The notes under the pieces were generated by a model, which worked only from the letters and a program-made list of their open reading frames with translations, was not told the DNA's origin and did not search any database. Of a stretch of DNA of 64,000 nt, positions 45,529 through 55,411 are shown in pieces. Position numbers and translations under genes: made by a program. Position 1 is the stretch's first letter. Every line of letters starts with the position of its first letter. Source of the DNA: Nitrospirales bacterium (GTDB lineage: Bacteria > Nitrospirota > Nitrospiria > Nitrospirales > UBA8639); assembly GCA_031315865.1 (NCBI GenBank), contig JALDRJ010000002.1, forward strand, positions 2,950,001-3,014,000, given 5' to 3'.

Positions 45529-46491
45529 TCACGTGGACGAGTGTGGATTAAGCGTCTTGAGGAACGAAATGATCTGGGCATTGACCTCGTCCGGTTTTTC
45601 CCACTGTAACAGGTGTCCGGCCTGGGGAATTCGATGTGACCGGGCGTTTGGTAGTATGCGTGCGAGGTCTTCTGCCATAGTCGGGGAGAAGACGTTGTCT
45701 TCTTCTCCCCAGAGGATAAGCACGGGATGTTGGATCTCTCCGAGTCGAGGGCCATATCGTTCTTCCCATTCATCGAGATGATCGGTGAGGGAGTAGAGAG
45801 GCGGGAGGATATCACGTTGGTGACGATTAACGAAGGACCGTTCAATCACGACAGCGGTAAGTAACGAGTGGTCGTAGAGAATTTCCTCAAGCACCCTCCT
45901 GGTCGCCCATCTTCCTGAGAGCTTGTTCGCGAATTGGGCAAGCCAGAGGGGCGGACGGTGGTGCAAAAACCTGTTGTAGAGCGGGGAGTGGATTGCCCCT
46001 TCCAGGGCTTGAGGAAATCCAGCGATGAGGGTCAAGGCTTTGACGCGATCAGGCGCGGAAAGCGCGACGGCCATCGCCAGGCCGGCACCCATGGAATTTC
46101 CGATTAAGGTTGCATGGTCAATGTCGACCGCATCCATGAAATGCAGGAGAAAGGTCACCAGGTGAGATGTGGTATAGGGAATGTCAGGTTTCGCGGATTG
46201 CCCGGACCCTAAAAGATCAAGCGTCAGAATGCGATAGTGTTGGGCCAATGCCAGTTGTTGATGTTCCCAATTCCAAATGGATCCTCCAAAACCGTGCAGT
46301 AAAATGAGTGGTGCTCCGGAGCCCGTCTCAACATATACAATCCGGTTGCCATCGACGTGAACCGATTTCAGGGGAAGGCGTTGGATCGATTCGATGAGGG
46401 GCGGGGGCATAGTGGATTTCGCGCATCCCAAGCATCCGATGAACACGCATGCGACAAAGGCGGACAGCACACGATGGAGCGTGATCGACAA
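45529..46491 (-). CDS. alpha/beta-hydrolase lipoprotein
   Basis: A lipobox (LGC) at about residue 21-23 is followed by an alpha/beta-hydrolase fold: oxyanion motif LLHGFGGS, nucleophile elbow GNSMG, a lid region and the catalytic histidine near AGHLLQWEKPD. The acid is likely in WGEEDNVF. It would act as an esterase, lipase or C-C hydrolase anchored to a membrane; the substrate is unknown. It ends 8 bp before tenA and starts 4 bp after pycB, so it may be read from the pyc operon. Confidence 0.85.
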   Translation of the reverse strand: MSITLHRVLSAFVACVFIGCLGCAKSTMPPPLIESIQRLPLKSVHVDGNRIVYVETGSGAPLILLHGFGGSIWNWEHQQLALAQHYRILTLDLLGSGQSAKPDIPYTTSHLVTFLLHFMDAVDIDHATLIGNSMGAGLAMAVALSAPDRVKALTLIAGFPQALEGAIHSPLYNRFLHHRPPLWLAQFANKLSGRWATRRVLEEILYDHSLLTAVVIERSFVNRHQRDILPPLYSLTDHLDEWEERYGPRLGEIQHPVLILWGEEDNVFSPTMAEDLARILPNARSHRIPQAGHLLQWEKPDEVNAQIISFLKTLNPHSST

Positions 46492-46495
46492 AGCG

Positions 46496-48430
46496 TTACT
46501 CGAGTTGAATCAGCGTTTCGTCCGGGTTTACCTCATCGCCTTCTTGAACATGAATGGCCGAAACACTTCCGGCAATCGGGGCCTGTATGCGGTTTTCCAT
46601 TTTCATGGCTTCCACGACGAGCAGGGGATCACCCGATTCGACCGTATCGCCTTCACTGACGAAGACTTTGACGACTCTGCCCGGCATGGGGGTCGTGACG
46701 TCGCCAGGTTGGCTGGGCTTGGGGCGCCCTGCAGATTTCGTTTCGTGCGCGACAGCCGTCTCCGGCCCTCCCGCAAGCACTTCCTGTAGCGGTTCCAGGT
46801 ATACTTCTTCCAGTTTGTCATCAACCTTGATGTAGTAGGGTTTAATGCCGTCAACGGTTCGTCCGGCTCCCGACACCCGAATATGATAGGACTCTCCATG
46901 GACCGTGACCTTAAACTCCACCGGAGCCAGATGCAGATCTGTGGCGACGAATGGTCCCCCTTCCCCTCGAGGTTCGAGTAGTTCAGGCTTCAGTTCCCCA
47001 CGCTCGCGTTCATCAAAGAATTGGAGCGCGACCGATGGCAACATCGCGTACGAAATAATATCTTCATCGGAAGTTTCCTTCTCCTTTAACTCCTCCTGCG
47101 CATCGAGAAGCTCGGGATCGAGGCTGTCGGCAGGGCGGCCTTTGACCGGCTGTTCACCTTCAAGGGATTGTTTCCGAATGTCCGAGTTCAGTGACCCTGG
47201 CGGTTTGCCATACAGGCCGCGAAAATAATTCTTCGTTTCATTCGTGATCACTTTGTATCGTTCTCCAGTGAGCACGTTCAACGTGGCCTGCGTACCGACG
47301 ATTTGGCTTGATGGCGTGACTAGGGGAGGGTACCCCATGTCTTTCCGGACTCGCGGGATTTCTGCGAGCACTTCTTTCATTTTATCCAAGGCGTTTTGTT
47401 CGGCTAATTGGGCGGCTAAATTCGACAGCATGCCTCCAGGTACCTGAGAGACCAGAATATCGGTGTCCACGCCGGTAAAGTCACTTTCAAATTGCCGGTA
47501 ACGCTTACGCGCGTTCCGTAAACCTTCCGCTGCGGGGGCGAGTTGCTGAAGATCCAGCCCCGTATCATAGGGAGTATTCCGTAGTGCCGCGATAAACGAT
47601 TCTGTCGGAGGGTGCGAGGTTCCACCCGCGAGTGGAGACATAGCCGTATCCAGAATGTCCAAGCCACCCAGAACCGCCATCAGCGCGGACATGGAAGCCA
47701 TGCCGGACGTGTAGTGGGTATGCAGATGAATGGGCACTCGAACCGTGGATTTGAGGCGAGTTAAGAGTTCGTACGCTTCAAACGGAGGGAGAAGCCCCGC
47801 CATGTCTTTGATGCAAATAGTATCCGTCCCGAGATCCTCGAGTTGTTGAGCCTGTTCGACGAAATGGTTCAAACTGTGAACCGGGCTGACGGTATAGCAA
47901 ATGGTGGCTTCGACATGTTTGCCACAGCTCTTGGCGACTTCCATGGCATATTTCATATTGCGAAGATCGTTCAAGGCGTCGAAAATACGAAAAACATCGA
48001 TGCCGTTTTTCGCGGAAAGTTCGATGAATTTTTCAAGCACATCATCGGCGTAATGTCGATATCCCACTAAATTCTGTCCACGGAGTAGCATTTGCAGCCG
48101 TGTATTGGGGGCGGCTTCTTTGAAGGCACGAAGACGTTCCCAAGGATCCTCTTTCAGGTAACGGAGGCAGGAATCAAAGGTGGCCCCTCCCCAGACTTCA
48201 AGAGACCAAAATCCCACGGTGTCTAATTGCTGAGCGATCGGAAGAAGGTCTTCTGTCCGCATGCGCGTGGCCAACAGTGATTGATGGCCGTCGCGCAGGG
48301 CGACATCCGTTATGTGCAGCCGTCGCTTGGGAGAAGCCTCAATTTCAAACTCCGTCCCAGACTGCGCCTTTTTGTTTGAGGACCGACTCTTCGCCTTTGT
48401 TGTTTTCTCTGAGTGACGTTTAGAAGCCAT
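46496..48430 (-). CDS. pycB: pyruvate carboxylase subunit B (carboxyltransferase plus biotin carrier)
   Basis: The N-terminal HMGL-like carboxyltransferase domain (ITDVALRDGHQSLLATRMRT, about residues 38-57) has a metal-binding HLHTHYTSG. It is followed by the conserved PYC/OADA domain and, after a linker, a C-terminal biotinyl domain with EAMKMEN carrying the biotinylated lysine. This is the 5S-type subunit that transfers CO2 from biotin to pyruvate. Oxaloacetate decarboxylase alpha has the same layout, but no beta or gamma subunit is present and pycA lies next to it, so carboxylase is preferred. AAAGG precedes the ATG. Confidence 0.92.
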   Translation of the reverse strand: MASKRHSEKTTKAKSRSSNKKAQSGTEFEIEASPKRRLHITDVALRDGHQSLLATRMRTEDLLPIAQQLDTVGFWSLEVWGGATFDSCLRYLKEDPWERLRAFKEAAPNTRLQMLLRGQNLVGYRHYADDVLEKFIELSAKNGIDVFRIFDALNDLRNMKYAMEVAKSCGKHVEATICYTVSPVHSLNHFVEQAQQLEDLGTDTICIKDMAGLLPPFEAYELLTRLKSTVRVPIHLHTHYTSGMASMSALMAVLGGLDILDTAMSPLAGGTSHPPTESFIAALRNTPYDTGLDLQQLAPAAEGLRNARKRYRQFESDFTGVDTDILVSQVPGGMLSNLAAQLAEQNALDKMKEVLAEIPRVRKDMGYPPLVTPSSQIVGTQATLNVLTGERYKVITNETKNYFRGLYGKPPGSLNSDIRKQSLEGEQPVKGRPADSLDPELLDAQEELKEKETSDEDIISYAMLPSVALQFFDERERGELKPELLEPRGEGGPFVATDLHLAPVEFKVTVHGESYHIRVSGAGRTVDGIKPYYIKVDDKLEEVYLEPLQEVLAGGPETAVAHETKSAGRPKPSQPGDVTTPMPGRVVKVFVSEGDTVESGDPLLVVEAMKMENRIQAPIAGSVSAIHVQEGDEVNPDETLIQLE

Positions 48431-48512
48431 CTTGCACCTTTCACCATCACTCCATGCGGTGTGATGTGTTAATCGTCATAGGCCTGGCCCATCGATGCGT
48501 AAACCGAGTTGT

Positions 48513-49934
48513 CTAGAGGCCCTCGTAGGCGGCGATTGCAGCAGATAATGCTACAACCAGGTCTTCGGGTTCAACCATTTCTTCATAGGTATACAGATCG
48601 GCATGTCTTTCAAGATAGGAGGTATCAAAGCGACCTGCGCGAAAATCAGGTTCTTCCATGATTTTGGTCAAGAACGGAATGGTCGTTTTGACTCCACGAA
48701 GAACAAATTCTTCGAGTGAACGGTGGGTCCGCCGGACCGCTTCGTCCCATGTTCTGCCATGCACGGTGAGTTTTGCGAGCAACGCATCATAGTAGGGCGG
48801 GACTGTGTAATCTTTATAGACCTGGCCATCAATCCGAACTCCGACTCCACCAGGTGAAAGGTAGGCCGTCACTTTTCCAGATGAGGGGCGAAATCCATTT
48901 TGCGGGTCTTCGGCATTGATCCGACATTGAATGGCGTATCCTTGAAGGTTGACTTCGTGCTGACCAAAAACCAGCGGACGGCCTGCCGCGATCCAAATTT
49001 GCGATTGCACGATGTCAACGGCTGTAATTTGTTCGGTGACCGTATGCTCGACCTGAATGCGAGGGTTCATTTCGAGGAAATAGTACCGGCCGTCCGGATC
49101 CAAGAGAAATTCAATCGTCCCAGCATTATAAAATTGAGCCGCGCGGGCCAGTGAGATAGCCGCTTCGCCCATCTCCGCGCGTAGGCGTGGAGTTAGGATC
49201 AACGAAGGAGCGATCTCAATCAGTTTTTGATGTCGGCGCTGAATCGAACAGTCGCGTTCTCCCAGATGAATGACGTATCCGTTCTTGTCGGCCAGCAACT
49301 GGAACTCGATGTGATGTGGACGTTCGACGTATTTTTCAAGGAACAATTCGCCATTGCCAAAAGCCGCAAGCGCTTCACGCGATCCGGCTTCCATCGCTTC
49401 TTGGAGTTCATCGTCGGAACGCACGACCCGGAGGCCACGTCCTCCTCCGCCAGCACTGGCCTTGACCATGATGGGATAGCCTGTACGCTGGGCAAAGGTC
49501 AGGCCTTCTTCAAAGGACGAAATACTGCCTTCGGTTCCGGGTACGACGGGAACGCCCACCTTCATCGCCAATTCACGCGCTTTGACTTTATCCCCTAATA
49601 ATTCAATGGAATGTGCGGAAGGGCCAATGAAGGTGATGCCGGCTTCCTGGCACAAGTTGGCAAATTCGGCGTTTTCAGCCAGGAATCCGTAGCCGGGATG
49701 GATAGCATCGGCACGAATACGTTTGGCGAGTCCGACAATCTGTTGGGCATCCAAGTAGCCCTGGACCGGTCCGGGGCCGACTAAGTAGGCCTCGTTCGCT
49801 TTCTTGACATAAATGCCGGTCGCGTCACTTTCAGCGTAAATGGCCGCAGTGGCGATGCCCAGTTCACGGCAGGCGCGAATTACGCGCATAGCAATTTCGC
49901 CTCGATTGGCGATTAAGATCTTTCTAAACATCAT
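48513..49934 (-). CDS. pycA: pyruvate carboxylase subunit A (biotin carboxylase)
   Basis: This has biotin carboxylase architecture: N-terminal KILIANRGEIAMRVIRACRE, the glycine-rich ATP-grasp loop KASAGGGGRGLR, catalytic-region EMNPRIQVEHTVTE and the C-terminal domain with NAEDPQNGFRPS. It forms carboxybiotin from bicarbonate and ATP for PycB. AccC of acetyl-CoA carboxylase is very similar, but the location directly upstream of pycB supports pyruvate carboxylase. The two genes are separated by about 80 bp and form one transcription unit. The pathway feeds oxaloacetate to the (possibly reductive) TCA cycle. Confidence 0.9.
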   Translation of the reverse strand: MMFRKILIANRGEIAMRVIRACRELGIATAAIYAESDATGIYVKKANEAYLVGPGPVQGYLDAQQIVGLAKRIRADAIHPGYGFLAENAEFANLCQEAGITFIGPSAHSIELLGDKVKARELAMKVGVPVVPGTEGSISSFEEGLTFAQRTGYPIMVKASAGGGGRGLRVVRSDDELQEAMEAGSREALAAFGNGELFLEKYVERPHHIEFQLLADKNGYVIHLGERDCSIQRRHQKLIEIAPSLILTPRLRAEMGEAAISLARAAQFYNAGTIEFLLDPDGRYYFLEMNPRIQVEHTVTEQITAVDIVQSQIWIAAGRPLVFGQHEVNLQGYAIQCRINAEDPQNGFRPSSGKVTAYLSPGGVGVRIDGQVYKDYTVPPYYDALLAKLTVHGRTWDEAVRRTHRSLEEFVLRGVKTTIPFLTKIMEEPDFRAGRFDTSYLERHADLYTYEEMVEPEDLVVALSAAIAAYEGL

Positions 49935-50043
49935 CGCGATTGTCCGTTTGAAGAAACATCATGTTTGTGTGATGTGAGGAAAACATCTGGATTTTGCCGA
50001 TGGAAAACCATGTTGCCGTGACAACGTATGTTAAAGGTATCCG

Positions 50044-50895
50044 TCATTCAGTCGCTAGTGGGTAGTACTTGTTCATCTTAATGATACGTTGTCCTTCAGG
50101 AGACAAGGTGAATTGTTCAAACGCGAGAGTCAATGGCATTGGGTTCGTGTCCGTATGAAACACGATCGGACGTTGGACCGGATACGTTTTATCCAACACG
50201 GTTTGATACTCAGGTTCAACTTTATCCACAAAAACCAGGTTGATGGCCACTCCATCCTCTTTGGCGCGCAAGGCTGGCGTGATCGATACGAATGCGATGG
50301 CCGCTAAATCCCCCGTCACCGCATTGATGGCATGACGTTCCTGCGCAATCACCTTGGCTGAGCGTGCAATCCGTTTGATTCCCAGGACCTCGAGAAATCC
50401 TTGTCGAATATTCTGATTATCTGATCGATTGATGAGGGTGATTTTCATCTCAGGCGCTTCTTCATACACCTGAGACCAGAATCGGGTATGCCCCGAAAAA
50501 ACGTCGGCCAGCTGCTGAACGCTCATTTCTGAGACAGGGTTAGAAAAATTCGTGACAATGGCAATGCCATCACGGGCGACGACCGTCGATCGAAGGTGGG
50601 GAGATACCTGGCCAGTCACGCCGATATGGGTTTCTTTCAATTCGAGCATGCGAATCGGTTTGGCGTTTTCATGCCAGAACACGTCAACTGAGGCTAACGG
50701 ATGGATCTCTTCAAACGCTTCGCCGAGGCTGGCAATGAGATGTTGTTCAGGGCCATTCCCCGAGATCAGGAGAGTCCCGGCTAATTCCGAATGATCAGGA
50801 GGACCATCTTCTGCCAGAAGGGGGTGGCTCCCAAGTAGAGAAAAAAACAACAAGATGATAAGGATGGAGAGTATCTGTTTCATCGAATCATTCAT
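50044..50895 (-). CDS. PstS-like phosphate-type substrate-binding protein, exported
   Basis: A signal peptide (hydrophobic segment ILSILIILLFFSLLGS) is followed by a PBP-like II domain with GTLLISGNGPEQHLIASLGEAF, FSGHTRFWSQ and KITLINRSDNQ. It resembles the PstS/PBP family for phosphate, which in many bacteria also includes solute sensors without a transporter. No permease or ATPase gene is adjacent, so transport is not established. The first residues of the open frame are uncertain (ATG at 50895 or 50883). Confidence 0.82.
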   Translation of the reverse strand: MNDSMKQILSILIILLFFSLLGSHPLLAEDGPPDHSELAGTLLISGNGPEQHLIASLGEAFEEIHPLASVDVFWHENAKPIRMLELKETHIGVTGQVSPHLRSTVVARDGIAIVTNFSNPVSEMSVQQLADVFSGHTRFWSQVYEEAPEMKITLINRSDNQNIRQGFLEVLGIKRIARSAKVIAQERHAINAVTGDLAAIAFVSITPALRAKEDGVAINLVFVDKVEPEYQTVLDKTYPVQRPIVFHTDTNPMPLTLAFEQFTLSPEGQRIIKMNKYYPLATE

Positions 50896-51116
50896 GCATG
50901 CGAAAAACTTGACTATACGGTTTTCCATGATCTCTGGACATCCGTTCCCTCTAATGTTGCTAAACCCGCGGAATCATTCCTGTTCTCCCAGGCGAAAGTC
51001 AAGCCAAATGTGTTATGCCCACGAGACACATTTCGTGATGTTTATCGTCGGCTGGCCATGGTGTTTGGGGGCCTATGAGTCGATAACTGCCGGAGGGCGT
51101 GATGACACTGAAGATG

Positions 51117-51425
51117 TTACACCGAATCACTGGGACCTGAGCCCGATGGCATGGCATTGTCCGCCGTTGGCGCGGCACGTTGTCCCATGATCGGAGGAAG
51201 CTTGTTAAATTTATTCATACGTTCACCCAGCATGTCGTAGGCCTTCATTTCCTGGAAGCCGGTTTTATGAGTGCCCACGACTTTTGAGGCAAACGCAGAC
51301 ATGATCCGCCGGCTGTTCGTCCCGTTACACTTTGGACAAGCCGTATCTTCTGCCTTGGCGTTGAGTGATTGCATGATTTCGTATTGATTTTCGCATGTAT
51401 CGCAGACATATTCGTATAAAGGCAT
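51117..51425 (-). CDS. FmdB-family zinc-ribbon protein
   Basis: The MPLYEYVCDTC start with the second knuckle CPKC is the FmdB zinc ribbon (C8, C11 and two cysteines near residues 34-37). A flexible Met- and Pro-rich tail follows. AAGGAGGG precedes the ATG. The family is annotated as putative regulatory; its function is not established. Confidence 0.86.
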   Translation of the reverse strand: MPLYEYVCDTCENQYEIMQSLNAKAEDTACPKCNGTNSRRIMSAFASKVVGTHKTGFQEMKAYDMLGERMNKFNKLPPIMGQRAAPTADNAMPSGSGPSDSV

Positions 51426-51697
51426 TGTGACCCTCCTTATTCGTCTATGAAAAAGACGAGCTTGTTTTCCGGTTGTGGGAACCCTTGAAGTCGAAGATTG
51501 TGCTCATCGATTGGTTCATGTGGTTCATGAATCCTCGGCATCATTATACAAAATGTTGGGCAAACGATGCCATGCGGTATCATCTCTAACAGGGACAACA
51601 CTCTGGACGCAAAACTTCTTGACATTTTGAAAGAATCGTTATTAAGTTATCAAGTTTGGATATCAATTAATTTTGCTGTACCTGAAGGAGGCTTACT

Positions 51698-51877
51698 ATG
51701 CCTGTGCTCATCCGTAAGTACAAATTGGCCAGCGGGCTGATGCAAGAAGAACGTATTGATGATGATGATCGCATCGAACGATATTTTGGTCTTCTGCATC
51801 GTGATGACGTCAAAAGATTAAAGGCTGGAGAAAAAGTGATCGTCGAAAAAGATGAATGGCAGTTGATAGATGACTAA
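51698..51877 (+). CDS. small charged protein, 59 aa
   Basis: AAGGAGG at 51685-51691 precedes an ATG by 6 bp and a 59-codon frame. The frame reads MPVLIRKYKLASGLMQEERI, then a run of aspartates and a lysine-rich tail (GEKVIVEKDEWQLIDD). The strong ribosome binding site and regular beta-then-helix pattern support translation. No family is recognised. Confidence 0.62.
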   Translation: MPVLIRKYKLASGLMQEERIDDDDRIERYFGLLHRDDVKRLKAGEKVIVEKDEWQLIDD

Positions 51878-51927
51878 CGAACATTGCCGTCTCAAGATTG
51901 TTTCGTGTTCGTGAACGGGATCATGCG

Positions 51928-52131
51928 ATGAACTATTGGATTCATGTCAAAAACTCTCTTGACCAAGCCATGCTCCATCGTGAGCGATGTTTAGAGATAC
52001 CATCAAAGACCGGACGCGCGGACTTTTGGGAAGGGGGTTGGTTTGAATATTCAGATCGGGAGTCGGCTCTTATCGGACTAGAAAATACCGGTTTGACTCG
52101 GCTTGTCCATTGTCCAATCTGTAAACCCTGA
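51928..52131 (+). CDS. small hypothetical protein with C-terminal Cys motif
   Basis: The frame from ATG 51928 gives 67 residues with a Trp-rich centre (ADFWEGGWFEYSDRESAL) and a terminal HCPICKP that could bind a metal. Upstream in-frame starts exist to 51898. The next gene follows closely. I see no family. Confidence 0.45.
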   Translation: MNYWIHVKNSLDQAMLHRERCLEIPSKTGRADFWEGGWFEYSDRESALIGLENTGLTRLVHCPICKP

Positions 52132-52238
52132 GGTTGGCGGTTTTCCACAACGTTTGTTCGGACGAATTCTGCCTCAACGTCTTTCTCCCGTGTGCTTATA
52201 CCAGGTTCGATATCTTCAATTTTCCTGATCATCAAACC

Positions 52239-52670
52239 ATGGCTCAAAAATTCGGAAATTTTCGCTGGGTCAAAGACGGGTATTTAGACAATCGCACTCA
52301 AGGGGTAGTTGTGGGCCAAATGACCTTTGCGGGTCTTGGACTCGTAGACTTTTGTCTTGCTGGGCAGTTTAGTGGAGAAATCAGCGGGCAAGTGATTCGC
52401 TTTCAGAATTCCAAGTTCTTGGACGATGGGCGCGCGATCGATTCGTTGGCCGATCTCGAGACGCCGCAGATCGGGAAAGTCAGTCTGATTTCTTTTGATC
52501 CTCATCCTTTGTTGTCGCCGCATCCTTACATTGAATGGTTTTCACGACACGATCAGCATTATCGTATTGAACTTGAACCGCACGATGCACATATCGTGTC
52601 CGATGACCAACTACATGAGATTACTCCAACCAGCACATCACTCTTGCAAAGACTCCAGCCCCTTCTTTAA
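52239..52670 (+). CDS. hypothetical protein, about 143 aa
   Basis: A soluble, mixed alpha/beta-type frame without signal peptide. I prefer the ATG at 52239 (MAQKFGNFRWVKDGYLDN), because the preceding 35 residues of the longer open frame look like random translation. There are short conserved-looking phrases (FAGLGLVDFCLAGQFSGEI, ISFDPHPLLSPHPYIEWFS), but no family I know. It precedes hemE by about 100 bp. Confidence 0.5.
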   Translation: MAQKFGNFRWVKDGYLDNRTQGVVVGQMTFAGLGLVDFCLAGQFSGEISGQVIRFQNSKFLDDGRAIDSLADLETPQIGKVSLISFDPHPLLSPHPYIEWFSRHDQHYRIELEPHDAHIVSDDQLHEITPTSTSLLQRLQPLL

Positions 52671-52776
52671 TGACATCGATGACATCTCTAGTTGAGGATG
52701 ATCGCTACAGTTCACTTGTCAAATCCACGATGGCCACGACGGTGTTTCGTTGACAGCCTCAGGAGTCGCTCGTAGA

Positions 52777-53820
52777 ATGCCTGACATGAATGATCGATTT
52801 CTTCGTGCTTGCCGTCGGGAGTCTGTCGACCGGACGCCCGTCTGGTTTATGCGGCAAGCCGGTCGCTACATGAAGGAATATCAAGCGATTCGTAAGCGCT
52901 ATTCCATCCTCGAGGTGTGTAAAACTCCTGAATTAGCGACCGAAGTGACACTCCAGCCGATTGAGCGATTTCCATTGGATGCGGCCATTATTTTCGCCGA
53001 CATCCTGTTACCTCTTGAGGGCATGGGGTTACAACTCGAATTCCTGGAGAACAAAGGACCGGTTTTTCATAACCCCGTCCGTTCTGAGGACGACATTGCC
53101 CTTTTGCGTCGAGTCGACGGAGAGACTTTTGGGTACGCGGGTGAAGCGATCCGCCAGGCCCGCCAGGCATTGGCCGGTCGTGTGCCCTTGATCGGGTTTG
53201 CCGGGGCGCCCTTCACGTTGGCGAGTTACGCCATAGAGGGGGGGAGTTCACGGGATTATCGTCGAACAAAAGAGATGATGTTTGCCCGTCCTGACTTATG
53301 GCATGCGCTGCTCACGAAGTTAGTCGATGGCGTCATTGAATATTTGCGCGTGCAGATTCACGCCGGAGCCCAGGCCATTCAATTGTTTGATAGTTGGGTG
53401 GGGTGTCTGAGTCCTGATGATTATGAAGAGTATGTGCTGCCACATACGAAGAGGATTTTCGATGCTCTGGCGACTGAAGGGATTCCTAAGATCTACTTTG
53501 GGACGGGAACGGCGACGTTGCTCCCACTGATGCGCAAAACCGGTTGCGATGTCATGGGTCTCGACTGGCGTGTCCGATTGGATGAGGCGTGGGCCACGGT
53601 TGGGTACGATCTCGCGGTTCAAGGAAATCTCGACCCACTCGTGCTGGGAGCTCCAGTGGAGGAAATTGAGCGACGAGTTCGGCGAATCCTGCAGCAAGCC
53701 AACGGGCGAAACGGACACATCTTCAATCTCGGGCATGGTATTCTTCCTCATATCCCTGTTGAGTCTGTCGAGGCCGCGATAGACTTTGTCCATCGACTGA
53801 GCGCGCGGGAGGTACAATAA
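52777..53820 (+). CDS. hemE: uroporphyrinogen decarboxylase HemE
   Basis: The motifs NDRFLRACRRESVDRTPVWFMRQAGRYMKEY, here split as RQAGRYMKEY at the start, then AIIFADILLPLEGMG and GFAGAPFTLASYAIEGG, are the HemE signature. The enzyme decarboxylates uroporphyrinogen III to coproporphyrinogen III. AGGAG at 52761-52765 supports the ATG at 52777; an ATG at 52786 is possible. Length, about 347, is normal. It is followed after about 115 bp by hemG in the same direction, so both serve haem synthesis. Confidence 0.95.
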   Translation: MPDMNDRFLRACRRESVDRTPVWFMRQAGRYMKEYQAIRKRYSILEVCKTPELATEVTLQPIERFPLDAAIIFADILLPLEGMGLQLEFLENKGPVFHNPVRSEDDIALLRRVDGETFGYAGEAIRQARQALAGRVPLIGFAGAPFTLASYAIEGGSSRDYRRTKEMMFARPDLWHALLTKLVDGVIEYLRVQIHAGAQAIQLFDSWVGCLSPDDYEEYVLPHTKRIFDALATEGIPKIYFGTGTATLLPLMRKTGCDVMGLDWRVRLDEAWATVGYDLAVQGNLDPLVLGAPVEEIERRVRRILQQANGRNGHIFNLGHGILPHIPVESVEAAIDFVHRLSAREVQ

Positions 53821-53935
53821 CTTCAGGTTCGGTTCCACCGCATAATCCATCGTTCTGCTTGCGGCATGGTTGCGGGTGCGGTGCAAGTGGCCCGGATGGA
53901 TGTCATTCCTCAATGAAGAATAGATTCCGGCATTT

Positions 53936-55378
53936 ATGGTAAGGTCTTCGCCTCACGTCGCCATCATCGGTGGCGGTATTTCAGGTCTTGCGACAGCCTT
54001 TGCCCTTCAAAAAGCCTCTCAACAGCAGAACAAGCCCATCACCTGCACGCTGATTGAGAGTCAGCCGCGATTTGGAGGGAAAATCGTCACCAATCACTTG
54101 GATGGTTTTCTGATCGAAGGCGGTCCTGATTCATTCTTGACTTCAAAGCCCTGGGCCCTGGAACTCTGCGAGGACCTGGGGCTTTCAGGGCAATTGATCA
54201 ACACGAACGCGGGAAATAGTCAAACCTTTTGTTATGCCAAAGGGCGGCTCAGAGAGCTTCCTCAGGGGCTAGTCGCCTTTGTTCCAACTCGGCTGCGTGC
54301 ATTATGTTCCGGTGGCTTGATTTCGCCCATTGGTATGCTTCGCATGGGATGGGAATGGTTTGTTCCCCGGCGCACCGATCCTGACGATGATGAATCCTTA
54401 GCTTCCTTTTTTCGGCGAAGGCTCGGAGCCGAGGCGTTTGATTACTTTATCGAGCCCCTTGTCGCTGGGATATATGCCGGCAATGCCGATGAGTTAAGTT
54501 TGCGCGCCACATTTCCTCGATTTTTAGAGCTGGAGCAACAATATGGGAGTTTGATTAAAGGCATGCGGGTTCAGCAGGCACGTGGACGACCGCCATCACC
54601 GGGGACACAACCTCGGCGAACGATGTTCACGACACTGCGAGGCGGTTTGGGCGATTTAATTGAGTCGCTGGTGAAACGCCTGACGGATGGGGGAACGCGG
54701 CTTCTATCCGGACGTCAGGTGGTTGATATGCGCCAGGGTGGTTCTTCATCGCACTCCGGGTATACGCTTCGGTTAGACAACGCCGATAACATCACGGTGG
54801 ATGATGTCGTGTTGGCCACTCCGGCCTACGTGTCGGCCAAGCTCCTTGAGCCGATCCAGCCGACGGTTGCCGGTCTCTTGCAGCAGATCCCCTATTGTTC
54901 GACGGCCACGATCTCTCTCGCATTTCGTGAGTCTGACGTCGAGGGTAAGATCAAAGGATTCGGGTTCGTGATTCCACGTGTGGAAAGGCACGCGATGATT
55001 GCCGCGACCTGGACGTCGCTCAAATGGTCCGACCGGACCAGAACCGGACAGGCACTCGTTCGTTGTTATGTCGGGGGAAAGGGAAGAGAACATATTCTTC
55101 AAGAAGACGATACTGCACTCATCAGGTATATCCGCGAGCAATTACAGGCGATCGTCGGTCTTTCGGCGGAACCGTTACTGACGGAAGTTCATCGCTGGGA
55201 CCGGGCCATGCCTCAGTATGTCTGCGGTCATCTGGCACGGTTGCAAGATATTCGTGTTTTGATGAAAGATCTTCCAGGCCTTCATCTGACGGGGGCGGCT
55301 TTTGACGGGCTTGGCATCCCTGACTGCATTAGAGAGGGAACACGTCTGGGTACGGCCTTGGTGGAGTCTTACGAATAA
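53936..55378 (+). CDS. hemG: protoporphyrinogen/coproporphyrinogen oxidase, FAD type (HemG/HemY)
   Basis: A dinucleotide-binding GGGISGLA motif at about residues 11-18 and the downstream GGPDSFLTSKPWA and EPLVAGIYAGNADELSLRATFP blocks are typical of the oxygen-dependent FAD family that oxidises protoporphyrinogen IX (or coproporphyrinogen III). The C-terminal LTGAAFDGLGIPDCIREG is also conserved. At 480 aa it is of normal length. The start at 53936 has a weak ribosome binding site. It probably forms a unit with hemE. Confidence 0.93.
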   Translation: MVRSSPHVAIIGGGISGLATAFALQKASQQQNKPITCTLIESQPRFGGKIVTNHLDGFLIEGGPDSFLTSKPWALELCEDLGLSGQLINTNAGNSQTFCYAKGRLRELPQGLVAFVPTRLRALCSGGLISPIGMLRMGWEWFVPRRTDPDDDESLASFFRRRLGAEAFDYFIEPLVAGIYAGNADELSLRATFPRFLELEQQYGSLIKGMRVQQARGRPPSPGTQPRRTMFTTLRGGLGDLIESLVKRLTDGGTRLLSGRQVVDMRQGGSSSHSGYTLRLDNADNITVDDVVLATPAYVSAKLLEPIQPTVAGLLQQIPYCSTATISLAFRESDVEGKIKGFGFVIPRVERHAMIAATWTSLKWSDRTRTGQALVRCYVGGKGREHILQEDDTALIRYIREQLQAIVGLSAEPLLTEVHRWDRAMPQYVCGHLARLQDIRVLMKDLPGLHLTGAAFDGLGIPDCIREGTRLGTALVESYE

Positions 55379-55411
55379 GGAATTTCTCGAATATGATCAT
55401 GAAGAGGGGAC

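Noticed and set aside
45522-45845. N-terminal extension of tenA
   Set aside because: It overlaps the hydrolase gene and contains no TenA similarity; the family start is at 45521.
46496-48430. Oxaloacetate decarboxylase alpha subunit as an alternative to pycB
   Set aside because: No beta or gamma subunit genes are nearby, and the biotin carboxylase partner is directly upstream.
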